This document shows positions 1 to 11,205 of a stretch of 64,000 nt of DNA, one piece after another (position 1 is the stretch's first letter; each line of letters starts with the position of its first letter). A program made the position numbers and the translations under genes. The notes under the pieces were generated by a model, which had not been told where the DNA came from, ran no database searches, and saw only the letters and a list, made by a program, of their open reading frames with translations. Source of the stretch: Dryomyza anilis (Eukaryota; Arthropoda; Insecta; Diptera; Dryomyzidae); NCBI GenBank assembly GCA_951804985.1, contig OX638132.1, positions 13,807,529 through 13,871,528 of the forward strand, read 5' to 3'.

Positions 1-420
1 TTTTTCATTACCTCGATCGTCAAATTGGATATCGAAAGATAGGTAGATATCGAAACGTTCTGTCGGAGTTTTCTCGATACGAGAAATTTTTCTAAATCGG
101 AACGATATCGCAGAAAAAAATGATAAAAGTTCGAGATTGCTGCGAAAAATATTATGATATCGATTTGTTAAATGTTTAAATATTGTATTGTGTCAAAGAA
201 TTTCAATGTACGAAAAATTTTAAAAATTAGAATCGAGAATGCAACGAGATCGAACTTTTTTTTATCGAAGTTATTCGAGAAAGCTTCGAGGCATTGAAGA
301 TCTCCGAAACATGGAGACGAGACATTAAAATACAAAAAATACACATCAATTTTGTACTCAAATGTCATACAAATATTTTCAAAATATTGTTAAATCGGTT
401 CAATTTGTTCAATAAAATAA
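1..420 (-). repeat. Dispersed repeat rich in CGATATCG/TCGAGA motifs, copy 1 (cut by window edge)
   Basis: This stretch repeats motifs such as GATATCGAAA, TCTCGATACGAGAAA and GGAACGATATCG. The same motifs recur in opposite orientation at 13525-13865 and 33690-34010, where the order (degenerate TCGAGAAAA, then GAACGT, then GACGCTCGATAT) is shared. No coding potential is seen. The family is not recognised and no terminal repeats could be placed because the left end is outside the window. Confidence 0.5.
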
Positions 421-519
421 AACATTTAAAAATTTTCTGAGTAGATTCCTATCATTTCCCTATTTTGTATTCATTATAAAAGTCAAACAAAGTATATCTA
501 ATCTTAGCCATGAAAAGTT

Positions 520-1010
520 CATGACAAGGCAATGTTCAGGTTTACTCTAATTTCCAGTTGGTACATCGGAAAAATTTCTACTAGGGATAAATAACGTAGC
601 CTAGACTCATCGCACACCGGTCTTCGGTTGGGCGTCGAGCTGATTTGAGTAGAGTGGAAAATGCAAATGGAAATATGATGTTTCCCGTATGTGACGTTGA
701 GTTGCAACACCACAACTCGACCCATGCCGCATGCTCTACCACACTGCATGTGTTGAAACTCGGAGCACCACGGACGGAGCACGGTGCATGGACTAATCCT
801 TATTCGAGCGTTGCGAACAGTGGTGCCAATGTTTGCAACATTTGCAGCATTTAACCGCGGCGTATTTACTATATGTATAGGCTCTACTGGATGGATACAT
901 TCGAAGTTTTTTGCTGTTGTGCAAATAAGCGGCTTCCGCATTTGCAAAAAATGTGCAGAATTAAGTACGTCAGGTAAATGTTGAAATACTTGGAAACTCT
1001 GTAGCACATA
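520..1010. other. GC-richer single-copy island with unassigned open frames
   Basis: The interval is clearly less AT-rich than its surroundings and is open on both strands. The minus frame runs 162 codons (519-1007) and a plus frame covers 645-854. Neither translation resembles a family I know, and neither shows a clear domain, signal peptide or consistent splice sites. It could be a regulatory island, a decayed transposon or an unrecognised exon. Confidence 0.3.
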
Positions 1011-1539
1011 AGGAAGTCAATTTTAAGTATTCAGTTTCACTTTACGAATTGAGGTCATTTCTGTGCGCACAAGAATACATTGAAAACATCATAATAATCA
1101 ATTTGGAATTAGAAATAATTCACAATTTATAGAATTAGTATCACTTTATTGGAAACCAAATACTTTTTAAAATTGACAGGCATATAGATTCCCCATCATT
1201 AACCGTTTGGCACTAAGAATTGTCAGATTTCAACACTTGTTGAATTTAACGTATGTCAGTGTTAAAAATATCATATTACATCTCAAATTACACAGTACAA
1301 TACAAATAGTGAAACTATAGACACTATACAAAATTTGAAAAAAAGGTTAAGTACTCTTACACAAAATATAACACTTAACTAAATGTTTGGAAAAACAGCA
1401 CTATAAATTAAAGAATTTATATTTAAAAATGTATTTAGGTTTTGGTATAAAAAATTGTGATATTTATGAAAATTACATTTATTGTAAATTATTAATGTAC
1501 AGAAAACATTCAAATTTCAAAGACCAATTCATTCTGTCT

Positions 1540-1780
1540 TTGCTTCGCCGGAAAAAATTGTTACCCTGTGACAATTCCCAGCTTTACCCGAATAAATTTA
1601 TTATAAATTATTCCCTAAGTCAATTCTTCCCCGGTCAATTCATACCAGAAATAATCTCAATTCAGTTAATTCTCAAGTCAGTTGTACTGCAGTTCAATTC
1701 TTCCCCATGTAAGTTCAGCCCCGGTCAATTCACACTAGAAATATTTTTTTTTTCCAGATTAACTGAATTCGTCCGGTTAT
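1540..1780. repeat. Degenerate tandem repeat with ATTCTTCCCCGG core
   Basis: Short blocks around CAATTCTTCCCCGGTCAATTC recur several times with varied spacers. A related array in reverse complement lies at 4640-4832, with blocks such as CCGGGAAGAATAATCC. It looks like a decayed minisatellite shared by two loci. The 154-codon open frame over it (1387-1851) has repeat-like composition and is not called as a gene. Confidence 0.45.
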
Positions 1781-1979
1781 TTCATATCCAATATACTTAT
1801 GTATGTAAACATCAAGTTTTTGAATTCTTTAACCATTTGATGAGTGACTAAAAAATTGTTCTTTAAGTTGATGCATGTGAGGACTACGTTTCATCACATT
1901 TATGAACAAATATATAAGACTGAAAATATAAATATATTGAAGAATTTTGTTCATTAAACCAAATTTAAATCTCTATTTT

Positions 1980-2460
1980 GAGTTTTCAATTGGTTTGTGT
2001 TAATTATTATTTTTAAATAATGCTTTATTTTGTAATATATTTATTTATAATTACCAGTTTTAATAAATAAAAAGTTATACTTTAAAAAAAAAAATTATTA
2101 AGATTTTTTATTTTCGAAAAAAAAAAATGTTTGGGAAATTTTTATGAATAAAAGTTATACTTTAATAATAACATATTTTATTAAAAAAAATTTCAGAAAA
2201 AAATATTTTCGGATATATTTTTTTTCGATTTTTTTTCGGACATATTTTATCGATTTTTTATTATCAAAAAAAATATTTTTTTATTTTCGAAATAAAAAAA
2301 TTTTTTTCGGCCGATTATTTGTGAAATTTTTATGAATAAAAAGTTATACTTTAAAAATTAAATATAAAAAAAAAATGTTCGGAAATATTTTTTGTTCAAA
2401 CATTTTTTTTTCCAGAAAAATTTTTGTTTTTTGTTTTTATGCCATTTTTTTAGAATTTGA
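1980..2460. repeat. A/T low-complexity tract with repeated ATGAATAAAAGTTATACTTT block
   Basis: The block GAATAAAAGTTATACTTT occurs three times (near 2064, 2146 and 2333), separated by TTTTTCGGAAAAAA-type low-complexity sequence. This is a decayed tandem array. Open frames here are phenylalanine/lysine-rich artefacts of the composition. Confidence 0.45.
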
Positions 2461-2879
2461 TTGAAAATTTCAACTCCTACAAATACTCCATTAGATGACA
2501 AAATAGAAGTGGAGAATTTTCAGCAAAATCCAATTATGGGAAATGGACACGCTGGGACCTTTTTGGGCGTTTTGGTACCCCAATCGACAATTTTAAAATT
2601 GAATTGAAATTACTTCTCCCCAGTGGAAATGATCAGTTAACTGGGGGAAAATGGTTCGTACTATCCTTTTATTTTTGTTATTCAAAGTACTAAAAATTCG
2701 ATTGTAATTTTCTTTAAACATAAAAAGGAATGTTTATAAAATACTTGTGGGAAACTATCGGTTGGTTCTGGTAAATACATATTGTGTGGCAGAAATGCTT
2801 ATTGTTAGTCGTAAATTACAATGGCTTATTGCAAACAATTACACAATTCTAGTGTTTGAACAAAACAATATCTAATTTC

Positions 2880-3480
2880 TTAAAAACATTTAAAATGTTT
2901 ACCAAAAACACTCTATGAAAGTCACTTCAATTATTACTCCCAAACACTCATTTGTTACCAATAAATAATGAAAGTGTTTAAGATAAGTAATAAATACATG
3001 ATATTTCTTTGTGGCAAACACTAAGTGTTTCCCAGAATGCAATCTATTTTAAAAGTGTTTGCCCTAAATACTAATAGCTTCTCGGAAAAAATGCTACATT
3101 GAAAGTGTTTGTGGCTGCCGCAATAAAAAAAAACCTTTTGCTTTGACTGAATTTGGCGAACAATACAAATATTTGCCGAAAACATTTCAAGTCTTTTTGG
3201 CAAACACTACAAAATTTTGAAATATTTGTGGGAAACACTTTACGTGTTTGTGGGAACACTTTCCGTGTTTGTGGGAAACACTTCATATATTTTTGGAAAA
3301 CACTTTTCGTATTTGTGGGTAACACTTTTCGTGATTGTGGGAAACACTACAATTATTTGTGGGAAACACTACTGATCATTTGTGAGAAACACTACTGATC
3401 ATTTGTGAGAAACACTTCGATTATTTCCTACAAATGAGCTTGCAAACACTTCAGTGTTTGTTTGAGAAAGTGTTTACAAG
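2880..3480. repeat. Minisatellite, about 21-23 bp unit, core TTTGTGGGAAACACTT
   Basis: At 3219-3425 there are about nine successive variants of a unit with core TTTGTGGGAAACACT and a variable tail (TTACGTG, TTCATATA, ACAATTA, ACTGATCA). Looser matches (AAACACT / AGTGTTT) extend to about 2880 and 3480, some in inverted orientation. The open frames 3071-3325 and 3153-3398 are shadows of the repeat. Confidence 0.75.
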
Positions 3481-4112
3481 GAACGATATTTTTTTGTGTG
3501 TACGTATTGTGTAATCAAAATCAGCACTCGTGAAATTAAGTATGGGGTACACAGCAAATAGTTTATCCTATTGACTGATTTTAATAGTAAAAAAACTATT
3601 AATTATATGGTATTTATTCTTATTCAATGTATGTCTGTATGTATTTACCGAATAAACATCAAAACGACTGAACTTTTGACAGAATATGTATGTTGTACCT
3701 GAGCAATGTAAAGCGTATATCTGTGGCAATATGAATTAACAACATAACTCGAGATATGAGTTATTAATAGCATCGTAATCCTTATTTACGAATTTTTGAT
3801 ACTGATCCTTCTTATAGTTGCTGAGATACAAGCCAAAAACCTCAAAGCATATCTACTTGTTATTAAATATTCATTTTTATTAAAAAAAAAAATTTCGAAA
3901 AAAATTCTAACCAAAACATTTAGCAGACATTTATTTTATTTAAGTTTTTCCTAAATTTCCAAATAATATTTTTAAATCATTTTTAAAGATCATTTCCAGA
4001 ATCAGTTGTAAATCCTGAAATGTTCAAAAAACAGACTTATGTTTTTATTTCAAATTGCCACAGATATATATCTTGTTCGGATTGGTTGACTGGGTGTGGC
4101 ACCTCTCATAAA
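3481..4112. other. No gene seen; AT-rich unique sequence
   Basis: No open frame of note, RNA gene or recognisable repeat was seen. The right end carries a short GGGTGTGGCACCTC block that also occurs in the tandem repeat at 26870-27570. Confidence 0.5.
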
Positions 4113-4440
4113 GGGTTTTTCAATAAGAGCGCTACAAAAGTTTTTTTCAAGGTTTTTTCAACAGTGACGCTACAAAAGTAGAGCGATAGGGACAGCAAAC
4201 AACACCATATTTCTTGCCGCTCTTTTGACATTTCTTTTAAGTAAGGTTTGCCATTTCATGTTGAAAAGATATACGAGCCAACGACAAGTCGAAATTATTA
4301 AAATTTACTACCGAAATTCGAATTCGTATATCTTTCCATCATGAAATGGCAAACGAGAAATGTCAAAAGAGCGGCAAGAAATATGGCGTCGTTTGCTGTC
4401 CCTGTCGATCTACTTTTGTAGCGTCCCTGTTGAAAAAACC
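4113..4440. mobile_element. Foldback (palindromic) Tc1/mariner-type MITE, copy 1
   Basis: Two long arms are inverted copies of each other. The left arm runs from 4151 (GGTTTTTTCAACAG, then CTACAAAAGTAGAGCGA) to the ATATACGA near 4270, and the right arm returns to 4440. The short loop encodes ERYTSQQ-like residues, the amino-terminal sequence of the transposase at 27672. A partial extra terminus (GGGTTTTTCAATAAGAGCG) precedes it at 4113. The same organisation recurs at 26579-26799 and 53318-53655, so this is an amplified non-autonomous family. Confidence 0.75.
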
Positions 4441-4519
4441 TGTACAACTGAAATAATAAATATACATTATATCCAGCGTAATATTTCTTCAAGATTCTAC
4501 GGGATGAGAACGAAACTGA

Positions 4520-4618
4520 TCACTCCAAAACTCACCACTCAAAAACTCACCACTCCAAACTCACCACTCCAAAACTCACCATCCAAAATTCACCACACTA
4601 AAACTCACCACACAAAAA
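4520..4618. repeat. Minisatellite, about 15 bp unit CACCACTCCAAAACT
   Basis: About seven imperfect copies of CACCACTCCAAAACT lie in tandem. Similar blocks (CACCACACCAAAACTCACC) occur in each unit of the tandem repeat at 26870-27570, linking the two loci. Confidence 0.7.
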
Positions 4619-4639
4619 TGAAAATGTGCTGTTCAAATG

Positions 4640-4832
4640 AAAACATAAAAATGTTCTCGAGGAAATATTTACCGGAAAGAATTATCCGGGTGGAATTGTC
4701 TCTTGGAAATTTGTCTCTGAAAAAATGTCCGAGCGAATACAGTCCGGGGAATAATAATCCAGGGAAGAATAATCCGGGAAGGAATATTCCAGGAAAGAAA
4801 TGTCATTGGGAAAAGTTTTTTAAAGAAAGAAC
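4640..4832. repeat. Degenerate tandem repeat with CCGGGAAGAATAATCC core
   Basis: Successive variants of CCGGGAAGAATAATCC and CCAGGAAAG appear between 4730 and 4810. It matches the 1540-1780 array in reverse complement. Open frames across it on both strands read as PGKNNPGRN-like repeats and are not taken as genes. Confidence 0.5.
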
Positions 4833-5479
4833 TATATTTCTTCTGGTTGCTACATTTATAACTCCAATACAAAAATAACACAATAGCAGCACGACTACCT
4901 GCTAGTATTTTATAAAAATCTCTTTTATGGAAATCAAAATATAGATAAAAATCCAAAGGAAATTATTCATGATAAAGTTGAATGTCTAAACACCTTGCAT
5001 AACCGATAATGTTAAATACTTCACTTGTATCTATGGCATTTATAACTTTGAACGTTATTCGAAACTACGTTAATGGAATTTCAATGAGATTTCAAAAGCT
5101 TTATCCTAAAATCATAACTAGTTTTAAACAGAAAACCAAAAAGCATTTCCACATAAATTATGACCATTAACAATTCAAAAAATTAACCAAATCAACAAAA
5201 AAAAACTATAAATTTGGGGCCATAAAGAAATTGAAGCTGCCTGCTGCGGCCAGACTCTTGGGGTTGTGTATATTGCTGTAAATAGGACACCACAAAAAAA
5301 GTTTTCCTATTAACGTACAAAATGTTAATAAGCAACGTACACACAGCTAAACCAACAATTTTTAATAGTTTTAAAAAATAGAATTTATTACAAAAAAAGG
5401 GTTAAACAAAACCAAAAAAAGAAACCTGCAAGACGATCTTACAATAAATAAATATAAAAAAACAGTTCTTTGCTTTTAG

Positions 5480-5613
5480 CCACACAGAGCAACGAAGCGC
5501 GGCGAATAAACGGATTCTTCCTAAGCGCATGCGTGCCGAAGAAGGGCAGCCACAGTCACAGCCAAATGCCAGAACGTCTTGATGGCGAAGCCTCCAACAG
5601 CAACAGCAAACAG
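5480..5613 (+). CDS. Candidate internal exon (unassigned protein)
   Basis: A pyrimidine-rich acceptor (TTCTTTGCTTTTAG at 5466-5479) is followed by 134 bases open in one frame and closed by a strong donor, CAG|GTAGGT at 5613/5614. With two bases left over from a split codon, the frame gives 44 codons including INGFFLSACVPKKGSHSHSQ, with G/C favoured at third positions compared with the flanks. The other two frames contain stops. It would join an exon ending in phase 1 and leave in phase 0. No partner exon and no protein family could be recognised, so it may be a chance frame in a GC-richer island. Confidence 0.25.
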
Positions 5614-6060
5614 GTAGGTAGTAGGTAGGTAAATAGGTACGTAGTAGCACATTGGGAAGATAGCAATAGACAAACTGGAAAACGATCTTGGCTCAAAACA
5701 TACGAAATGTGTGTGTGGTGTGTGTACGAAGCACAAAGACGTAGTTCGCATGTTGCGTCGTCGCGTCTGTCTAATGCCGAAGCCAAGAAGGCATTTGAAG
5801 TTTTTTGTTTGACCCCTTTTAAGTTCAAGAACCCTTTTTCCAATTTAACTCTATGAAGAATCTGTGTAGCTGTGCTTTTTGACAGTGTGTGTGTGTGACT
5901 GCAGAGAGGCTACAAAAGGTGCAGAAGAGACTCTGGGAGGTTTCTTCGTGTGTCTTCGTCTTGGTTTGTTATTTTTCTAATAAGCGAGCGAACGTACGAA
6001 CGAGAGCGTATTTTTTTCTACTACCTACATCGATTTTTTTGTAGACTTTGTAGAGTTTTG
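5614..6060. other. GC-richer island with GT-rich stretch, no gene established
   Basis: Single-copy sequence with GGTAGGTAGTAGGTAGG, a TGTGTGTGTGTGACTGC stretch near 5885 and a GAGCGAGCGAACG block near 5983. Minus-strand frames of 76-95 codons overlap each other and lack family features. A regulatory or untranslated-exon role is possible but not shown. Confidence 0.3.
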
Positions 6061-6851
6061 TCTTGTAGACTTGATAGTGAGTGGGGTTAGAACTTCGTAA
6101 ATGCGCTGAACTTTGAAATTTAAAGCACATACTATTTGCTCATTAAGAACAGATACTTTGCTGAGAAAAGCTCAATTTAATTGTCTACTCGTGGCACCTA
6201 GATCTCTGAACATTTTATATATATATTTCGTATATATTTCTATTTTATGTTAGTGAGATCGAAAGTTAAAGCAATACTTGCTAATATTTTTTTTAAATTA
6301 TTTCTCTTAATCAAATGATTAAATATTATATTTATTGTGTATTTTTTTTAACAAATCATTTCCGCATAATCTCGATGAACTCTATTTTTAGGGTGCCTGC
6401 TCTACACGTATCTTTGTGCTCTACTATGTCTTCCATAGAAATGCAACAGGTAACACAAAAACAAAACAAAAAACGTGTGAAAAGTTTGTGTCATGTTTTG
6501 AAATCCCGTCAGGTTCAATGACCACGACGATTTCTTTTTTTTTTTTTTGTTCATTATACTTTGTATTTTGCTTTTATGATTCTTCCTGGTTTCTAATTCT
6601 TTGCCGTCTACCATGAGCCGTAATTCTCCGCAACCCTATTTTGTCATAGTGCTTAATTATGGGAATTTTTGTTGTTTCTTTGAAGGTTCTGTTTATCGTT
6701 GTTGTTATTTCTTGACATTAGGATTATGGCATGGACGAAGAAGAAAGCACTGTTATTTCTATATTCAACCCATGTAGGTTACAGTGTAAAGAATAAAATT
6801 GTCTAATGCAAAAGGTCATTTGGTTGAAATAGTTGATACATGACTTTTAAG
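6061..6851. other. No gene seen; AT-rich sequence
   Basis: Short overlapping frames on both strands at 6315-6616 are of AT-rich composition and do not resemble any family. A run of T lies at 6534-6550. Confidence 0.45.
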
Positions 6852-8910
6852 CAAGGATTGAAACCTAAACGAATAACGGTTTCGATTTCGGTTTCGGTTT
6901 TTTTCCGCGTTTCGGTTACGGTTACGGTTTCGGTTTTAAGTTTTTATAACGAAACGGTTTCGGTATACCGGTTCCATGTTACGGTTTCGGTTTTGATTTC
7001 GGTTTTTGTATAAATTTTCTATTTTTCATATTTTTCAAATAACTTAACATTGTGGTGCAAAGTTATATTCAAATTATGATATTGGGGTAAAGTGGGAAAC
7101 GTAATTTAAACAATGTTTGTTGTTATTTTAGTTAAAATATTGTGTTTTATTAATTATTTAATTGATTACGTCAAGAAAAAATTTTAATTTAAAATTTCGT
7201 GACCACACACCATTGAAAAGCAACTTTCTGACATAACCTGAGATATGATCTTAATTGCAAAGTAGAATAATTTTGTACAATGTCCAACCATAAAAGCTAA
7301 AGAAATTAAATTTCAACAATTCAGTGAACTGCAATATATGTAAAATAGTGATTATCATTTGCAAGAGCAAGGCAAGAAATGGTAATCTTGTTCTTACACG
7401 CTGAGTCTTGCTCTTGCATAGGTACATATGATCTTGTTCTTACAATACCTTTCTTGCTCTTTCTTGCAAGAATCTTGCAAAATTTCACTTTTTAAATTTT
7501 AAATAAAAGATCGAAGACAAATATCTTAAACTGCATATTAATTACGAAAACCAATAGAATTTGAACACTAATTGTACTCATTTTCCATATTTTCAATTTC
7601 TTCAACAAAAAGTAAATTATTTTACTAACAAAAAAATTTGAATTATATTTTAACAAGAATTAACTAATAAAATATAATTGTATAAATCAAGTGATGTTGA
7701 CAAGACAATTCAAAATCTCAAGGCCATAATAAAATGAACATAATATGTTCAATGTATATTATACATTCATAATAAATATATGAAATATTTCGTATAGGCA
7801 TATTTCTGTTTTCGTCAGTGATTAAAAAAAATCCGTATGCTACACGCACCGTATGTAAAGATAACACAAATAATATCTTGCAGGGTAACATTTTTTTTGC
7901 GACTTAAACGCAAACGCTACAAAGCAACCACTAACAGAAAGAAGAGAACACAACAATAACGAATTACGATTCGTATATACACACTTTCACAACGACAACT
8001 CTTTGTTGCTATCCGGTATCATCGCATGGCAACAAACAGACGCATGACAACAGACAGACGCATGACAACGGACAGACGCATGATAGCAGACAGTCGCATG
8101 ACACCGCACTTCATGTATGTATCTAGTACAGTTATCTAGTTGGCAACAACAACAAGTTTTCTTTGTGGTACAAAAAAAGTCCCGCCAAAAATTCTATCAA
8201 AAGCTTGGATGCTGCTTTATTGTCATGGTGCTTTATTTGCATTTCTGTTGTGGTTGCACTTTCAAACGAATCAGCGGATTTGTGAAAAAGAAAAACACAA
8301 AAAGCAATATATAAGCTAAATGAGGTACACTGTGAAAATGTTCATATATTATTATTATTTTTTTTTGTTTGTTTTATAAGTTGAATGAAATAATGCACAT
8401 AGAACTTGACTTAAGTAAACTTCATGATTTTACAATTAACAAAAAAACTATGTATAAAAATAAAACAAAAATAATAATGTGCATATGTACAATCGAACTA
8501 GCGTAGCGCAGAGAAGCGAAAAAAACATTGTTTTGTCTATTTTATTTTATTGAAGCGACTTTTGAAGCTCTTTTGAAGCTATTTACCGCTACAAAAGTGC
8601 TTCATAGACCTTATTTTTAAAATGCTTATATTCTTTAGCATTGAAAAAATTTTGGGAACTTAAAATTTTATTAAATGACATTTTACTTAAAATGTTCTAT
8701 ATAAAATAAAATGTGTTTTTCTGTTTCTATTTGTAGGTACTTTACAAAAACCGTTTTAAACCGGTATAAAACCGAAACCGTTTATATCGGTTTTGGATAT
8801 CGGTTTATTTCTGATTTTCGTATAACGGTTTCGGTTACGGTTTCGGTTTTAAAAATGAAACGGTTTTAAACGGATATCGGTTTCGGTTTCGGTTACGGTT
8901 TCAATCCTTG
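6852..8910. mobile_element. hAT-like non-autonomous transposon with CGGTTT-rich ends
   Basis: The element begins CAAGGATTGAAACC and ends with its exact inverse GGTTTCAATCCTTG. It is bounded by an identical 8-bp duplication, CTTTTAAG, at 6844-6851 and 8911-8918, as expected for the hAT superfamily. Both ends carry subterminal arrays of CGGTTT/CGGTTA hexamers (6880-7010 and 8745-8905). The interior is AT-rich with a short TTGCTCTTGC-rich patch (7360-7480) and an 18-bp minisatellite, and encodes no transposase. Relatives sit at 22052-24177 and 22448-23639, with fragments at 13370-13490 and 57645-57760. Confidence 0.85.
8017..8106. repeat. Minisatellite, 18 bp unit GACAGACGCATGACAACA
   Basis: Five near-identical units of the type ACAGACGCATGACAAC lie head to tail inside the hAT-like element. 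They contain no coding sequence. Confidence 0.75.
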
Positions 8911-8919
8911 CTTTTAAGC

Positions 8920-9570
8920 AATTATAAAAGTTTCTGAAGTACGACTAATACAAAAAACTAGTTTTAGCAGTGATTAAAACCGGGATGGCCCAGCCATTTC
9001 GCCCCCCACCACAAACTTCTTGTTACGTCCACAAATTTTAATTGTTGTATTTCCGCTAAAAAAACTCTATCGCATACATAGGCTGTGTTGTTGTATTCGC
9101 ATGGGCTTGTTGCTTTACTTGCAAAAGACATGAATTGTACTTGGCAGTAGACGTTAATGTCCCTGTTAATGTTTTCGATTTACCGCTATTTAAGTGAGCG
9201 AAGAAAACAGTAACAAAACAAATGCAAAGTTCGAATAAAGAAAGGGGAATTATTATTTTACAATAAACAACTTGTGATTGTTTTTTTTTTTGTACAACAA
9301 AATGTTTTGTTTTGTCGCCGTCGCAAAAAGCGGAGAGAGCCACTAGCTAAGCACCCCTGATTTAAATATTTTCAATTTTTACAACTGAAACCACAAAATT
9401 AAAAAATCTGAAATAAACCGACAAAAATGGCATCGGTTTTATAGCGGATTTATAATGGTTTATTTGAACAATTATTAAAAACAAATAGTAACAAAATTTA
9501 AATATTTACCCAAGCAACAATTTACCAGGCAGCTCCATTACTGCTAAGTTTCTCGTATAAACTGTAATAA
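8920..9570. other. No gene established; unique and decayed sequence
   Basis: A 95-codon minus frame (9056-9343) covers moderately GC-rich sequence but has no recognisable domain and includes a poly-T run. It resembles neither neighbouring element clearly. Confidence 0.35.
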
Positions 9571-9618
9571 CTATCATGCCAAAGGGGCGAATGTGTAATT
9601 TTTGACATTTGCGTTTTT

Positions 9619-10336
9619 ATACCCTACACTAAGAGTGAAAGGGTATATTCAGTTTGGTACGCCGTTTGTAACACCCAGAAGGAAGCATCTCCGGTATGGA
9701 AAAGTATATATATTCTTGATCAGCATGACCTCCTGAGTCGATTTAGCGATGTCCGTCTGTCCGTCTGTCTGTCTGTCTGTCTGTCTGTCTGTTGAAATCC
9801 CTACTACTTTTAAAATTGAAAAGCTAGATAAATGAAACTTATAACTTAGATTACTAATATACCTACGCTGTATGTGCGAAAAAATTGGCGAGATCGGTCC
9901 ATTGTGACCTATGATCCGACCACTTATGTTCAAATACCTCATATAAAATGTACATATAAAGATCAATTTTTATCTATACGTGCTTAGGAAAACTTTTTTT
10001 GGTCAAATATATATTGATATCATGCTCAAATACATGATAATAATGTTTTCCGGCGAAAAGACTTGTGGTTCACAAAAAAAAAATCGAAATTCGGTATACC
10101 TACCCATTTGTAAATATGGGTATCAAATGAAAGAAAAATCTTCAGGGATGGAAAGTTTGTAGTTATTTTCAGGATTCGTATACCATGGTGACCTATATAT
10201 CACTTTGAATGGTAACCACACATATGTGTAGGGTATTTATAGTCGGCTTAGACCGACTATAATTTTGATAATTCTAACTATCATAATTACACCTACTTTA
10301 AAATTTCCCATGTGATCTAACCTTCCCAACTGGTTT
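9619..10336 (+). mobile_element. DINE-1/Helentron-like element, near full length
   Basis: It starts ATACCCTACACTAAGAGTG, continues with TTTGTAACACCCAGAAGG and TATTCTTGATCAGCATGAC, then a GTCT microsatellite (about 9750-9792). It ends with a hairpin AGTCGGCTTAGACCGACT at 10241-10258 and the terminus CCCAACTGGTTT. These are hallmarks of Drosophila INE-1/DINE-1-type Helentron-associated repeats. The host element gives an empty site: GCGTTTTT|ACATT flanks the copy here and is uninterrupted at 40865-40880, so insertion left no target duplication. No protein is encoded. Confidence 0.85.
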
Positions 10337-11205
10337 ACATTACTTTAATGTAGTTTTTCTCAAGTATACAGTGCCAAAATTGTGTGTGGTTTTGTTGGAT
10401 ATTTCTAGCCACGAAAAACAAAACCATAAGAGCGAATTCGAAAAATTTGAAAATGTTAAAATGCAAAAAGGGCGAATCTTCTAGTTTTTTTGCCATAAAT
10501 TTTTATTGGTATTAAATAAAATAGTGGTGTAAAGGCATTAATTGTTTGTTTTTAAAGCACCTATCATTATTTTAAAATATGTTTTTAAAATTTTTATCAT
10601 TTGCAAGAAAAATGTTTGACAAAATGTTCTAAAATAATAATGCCAATCGATAGGTACTTAAAAACAAAAATAAATGCCTTCACATCACTATTTTATCTTG
10701 TACCAATAAAGAGTTATAGCAAAAAAACGAAAAGATTCGCCCTTTGCCATGACAAGATTTTCCATTTTTCCAATTTCTTCAATTTTTTTTTAATATTGGT
10801 GCAAGATTAAATAGTGGTGTAAAGGCATTAATTGTTTGTTTTAAAAGCACTTATCGATTGGCATCATTATTTTAAAATATTGTGCAAACATTAATGTGCC
10901 ATTTGTTATTTGCAGAAAAAATATTTGACAAAATGTTTTAAAATAATGATGGCAATCGATAGGTGCTTTAAACACAAAAAATAAATGCCTTTACATCACA
11001 ATTTTATCTTACACCAATAAAGAGTTATAGCAAAAAAACGAAAAGATTCGCTCTTTTGGCCAGAATATAGTATCACAAAATCCGTATTTATAATTCAGTA
11101 AGTTGTCTAAATTCAAATATATTTTATATAATAATATTAATTGATGAATAAACCAAAATAAATAAAATTAAAAAAAAAATTACTAATTTTTAAAGCACTT
11201 CAAAC

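Noticed and set aside
519..1007. 162-codon minus-strand open frame as a gene
   Set aside because: No family resemblance, no splice signals, and the opposite strand is open over much of the same bases.
3219..3425. CRISPR array
   Set aside because: The regular 21-23-bp units have no conserved-repeat/unique-spacer pattern and the host is an animal genome.
4360..4878. 172-codon plus-strand open frame
   Set aside because: It crosses a foldback MITE arm and two minisatellites; composition follows the repeats.
6870..7010. Telomere-like hexamer repeat
   Set aside because: CGGTTT/CGGTTA arrays lie at mirrored positions just inside the ends of a hAT-like element with 8-bp target duplications; they are subterminal repeats.
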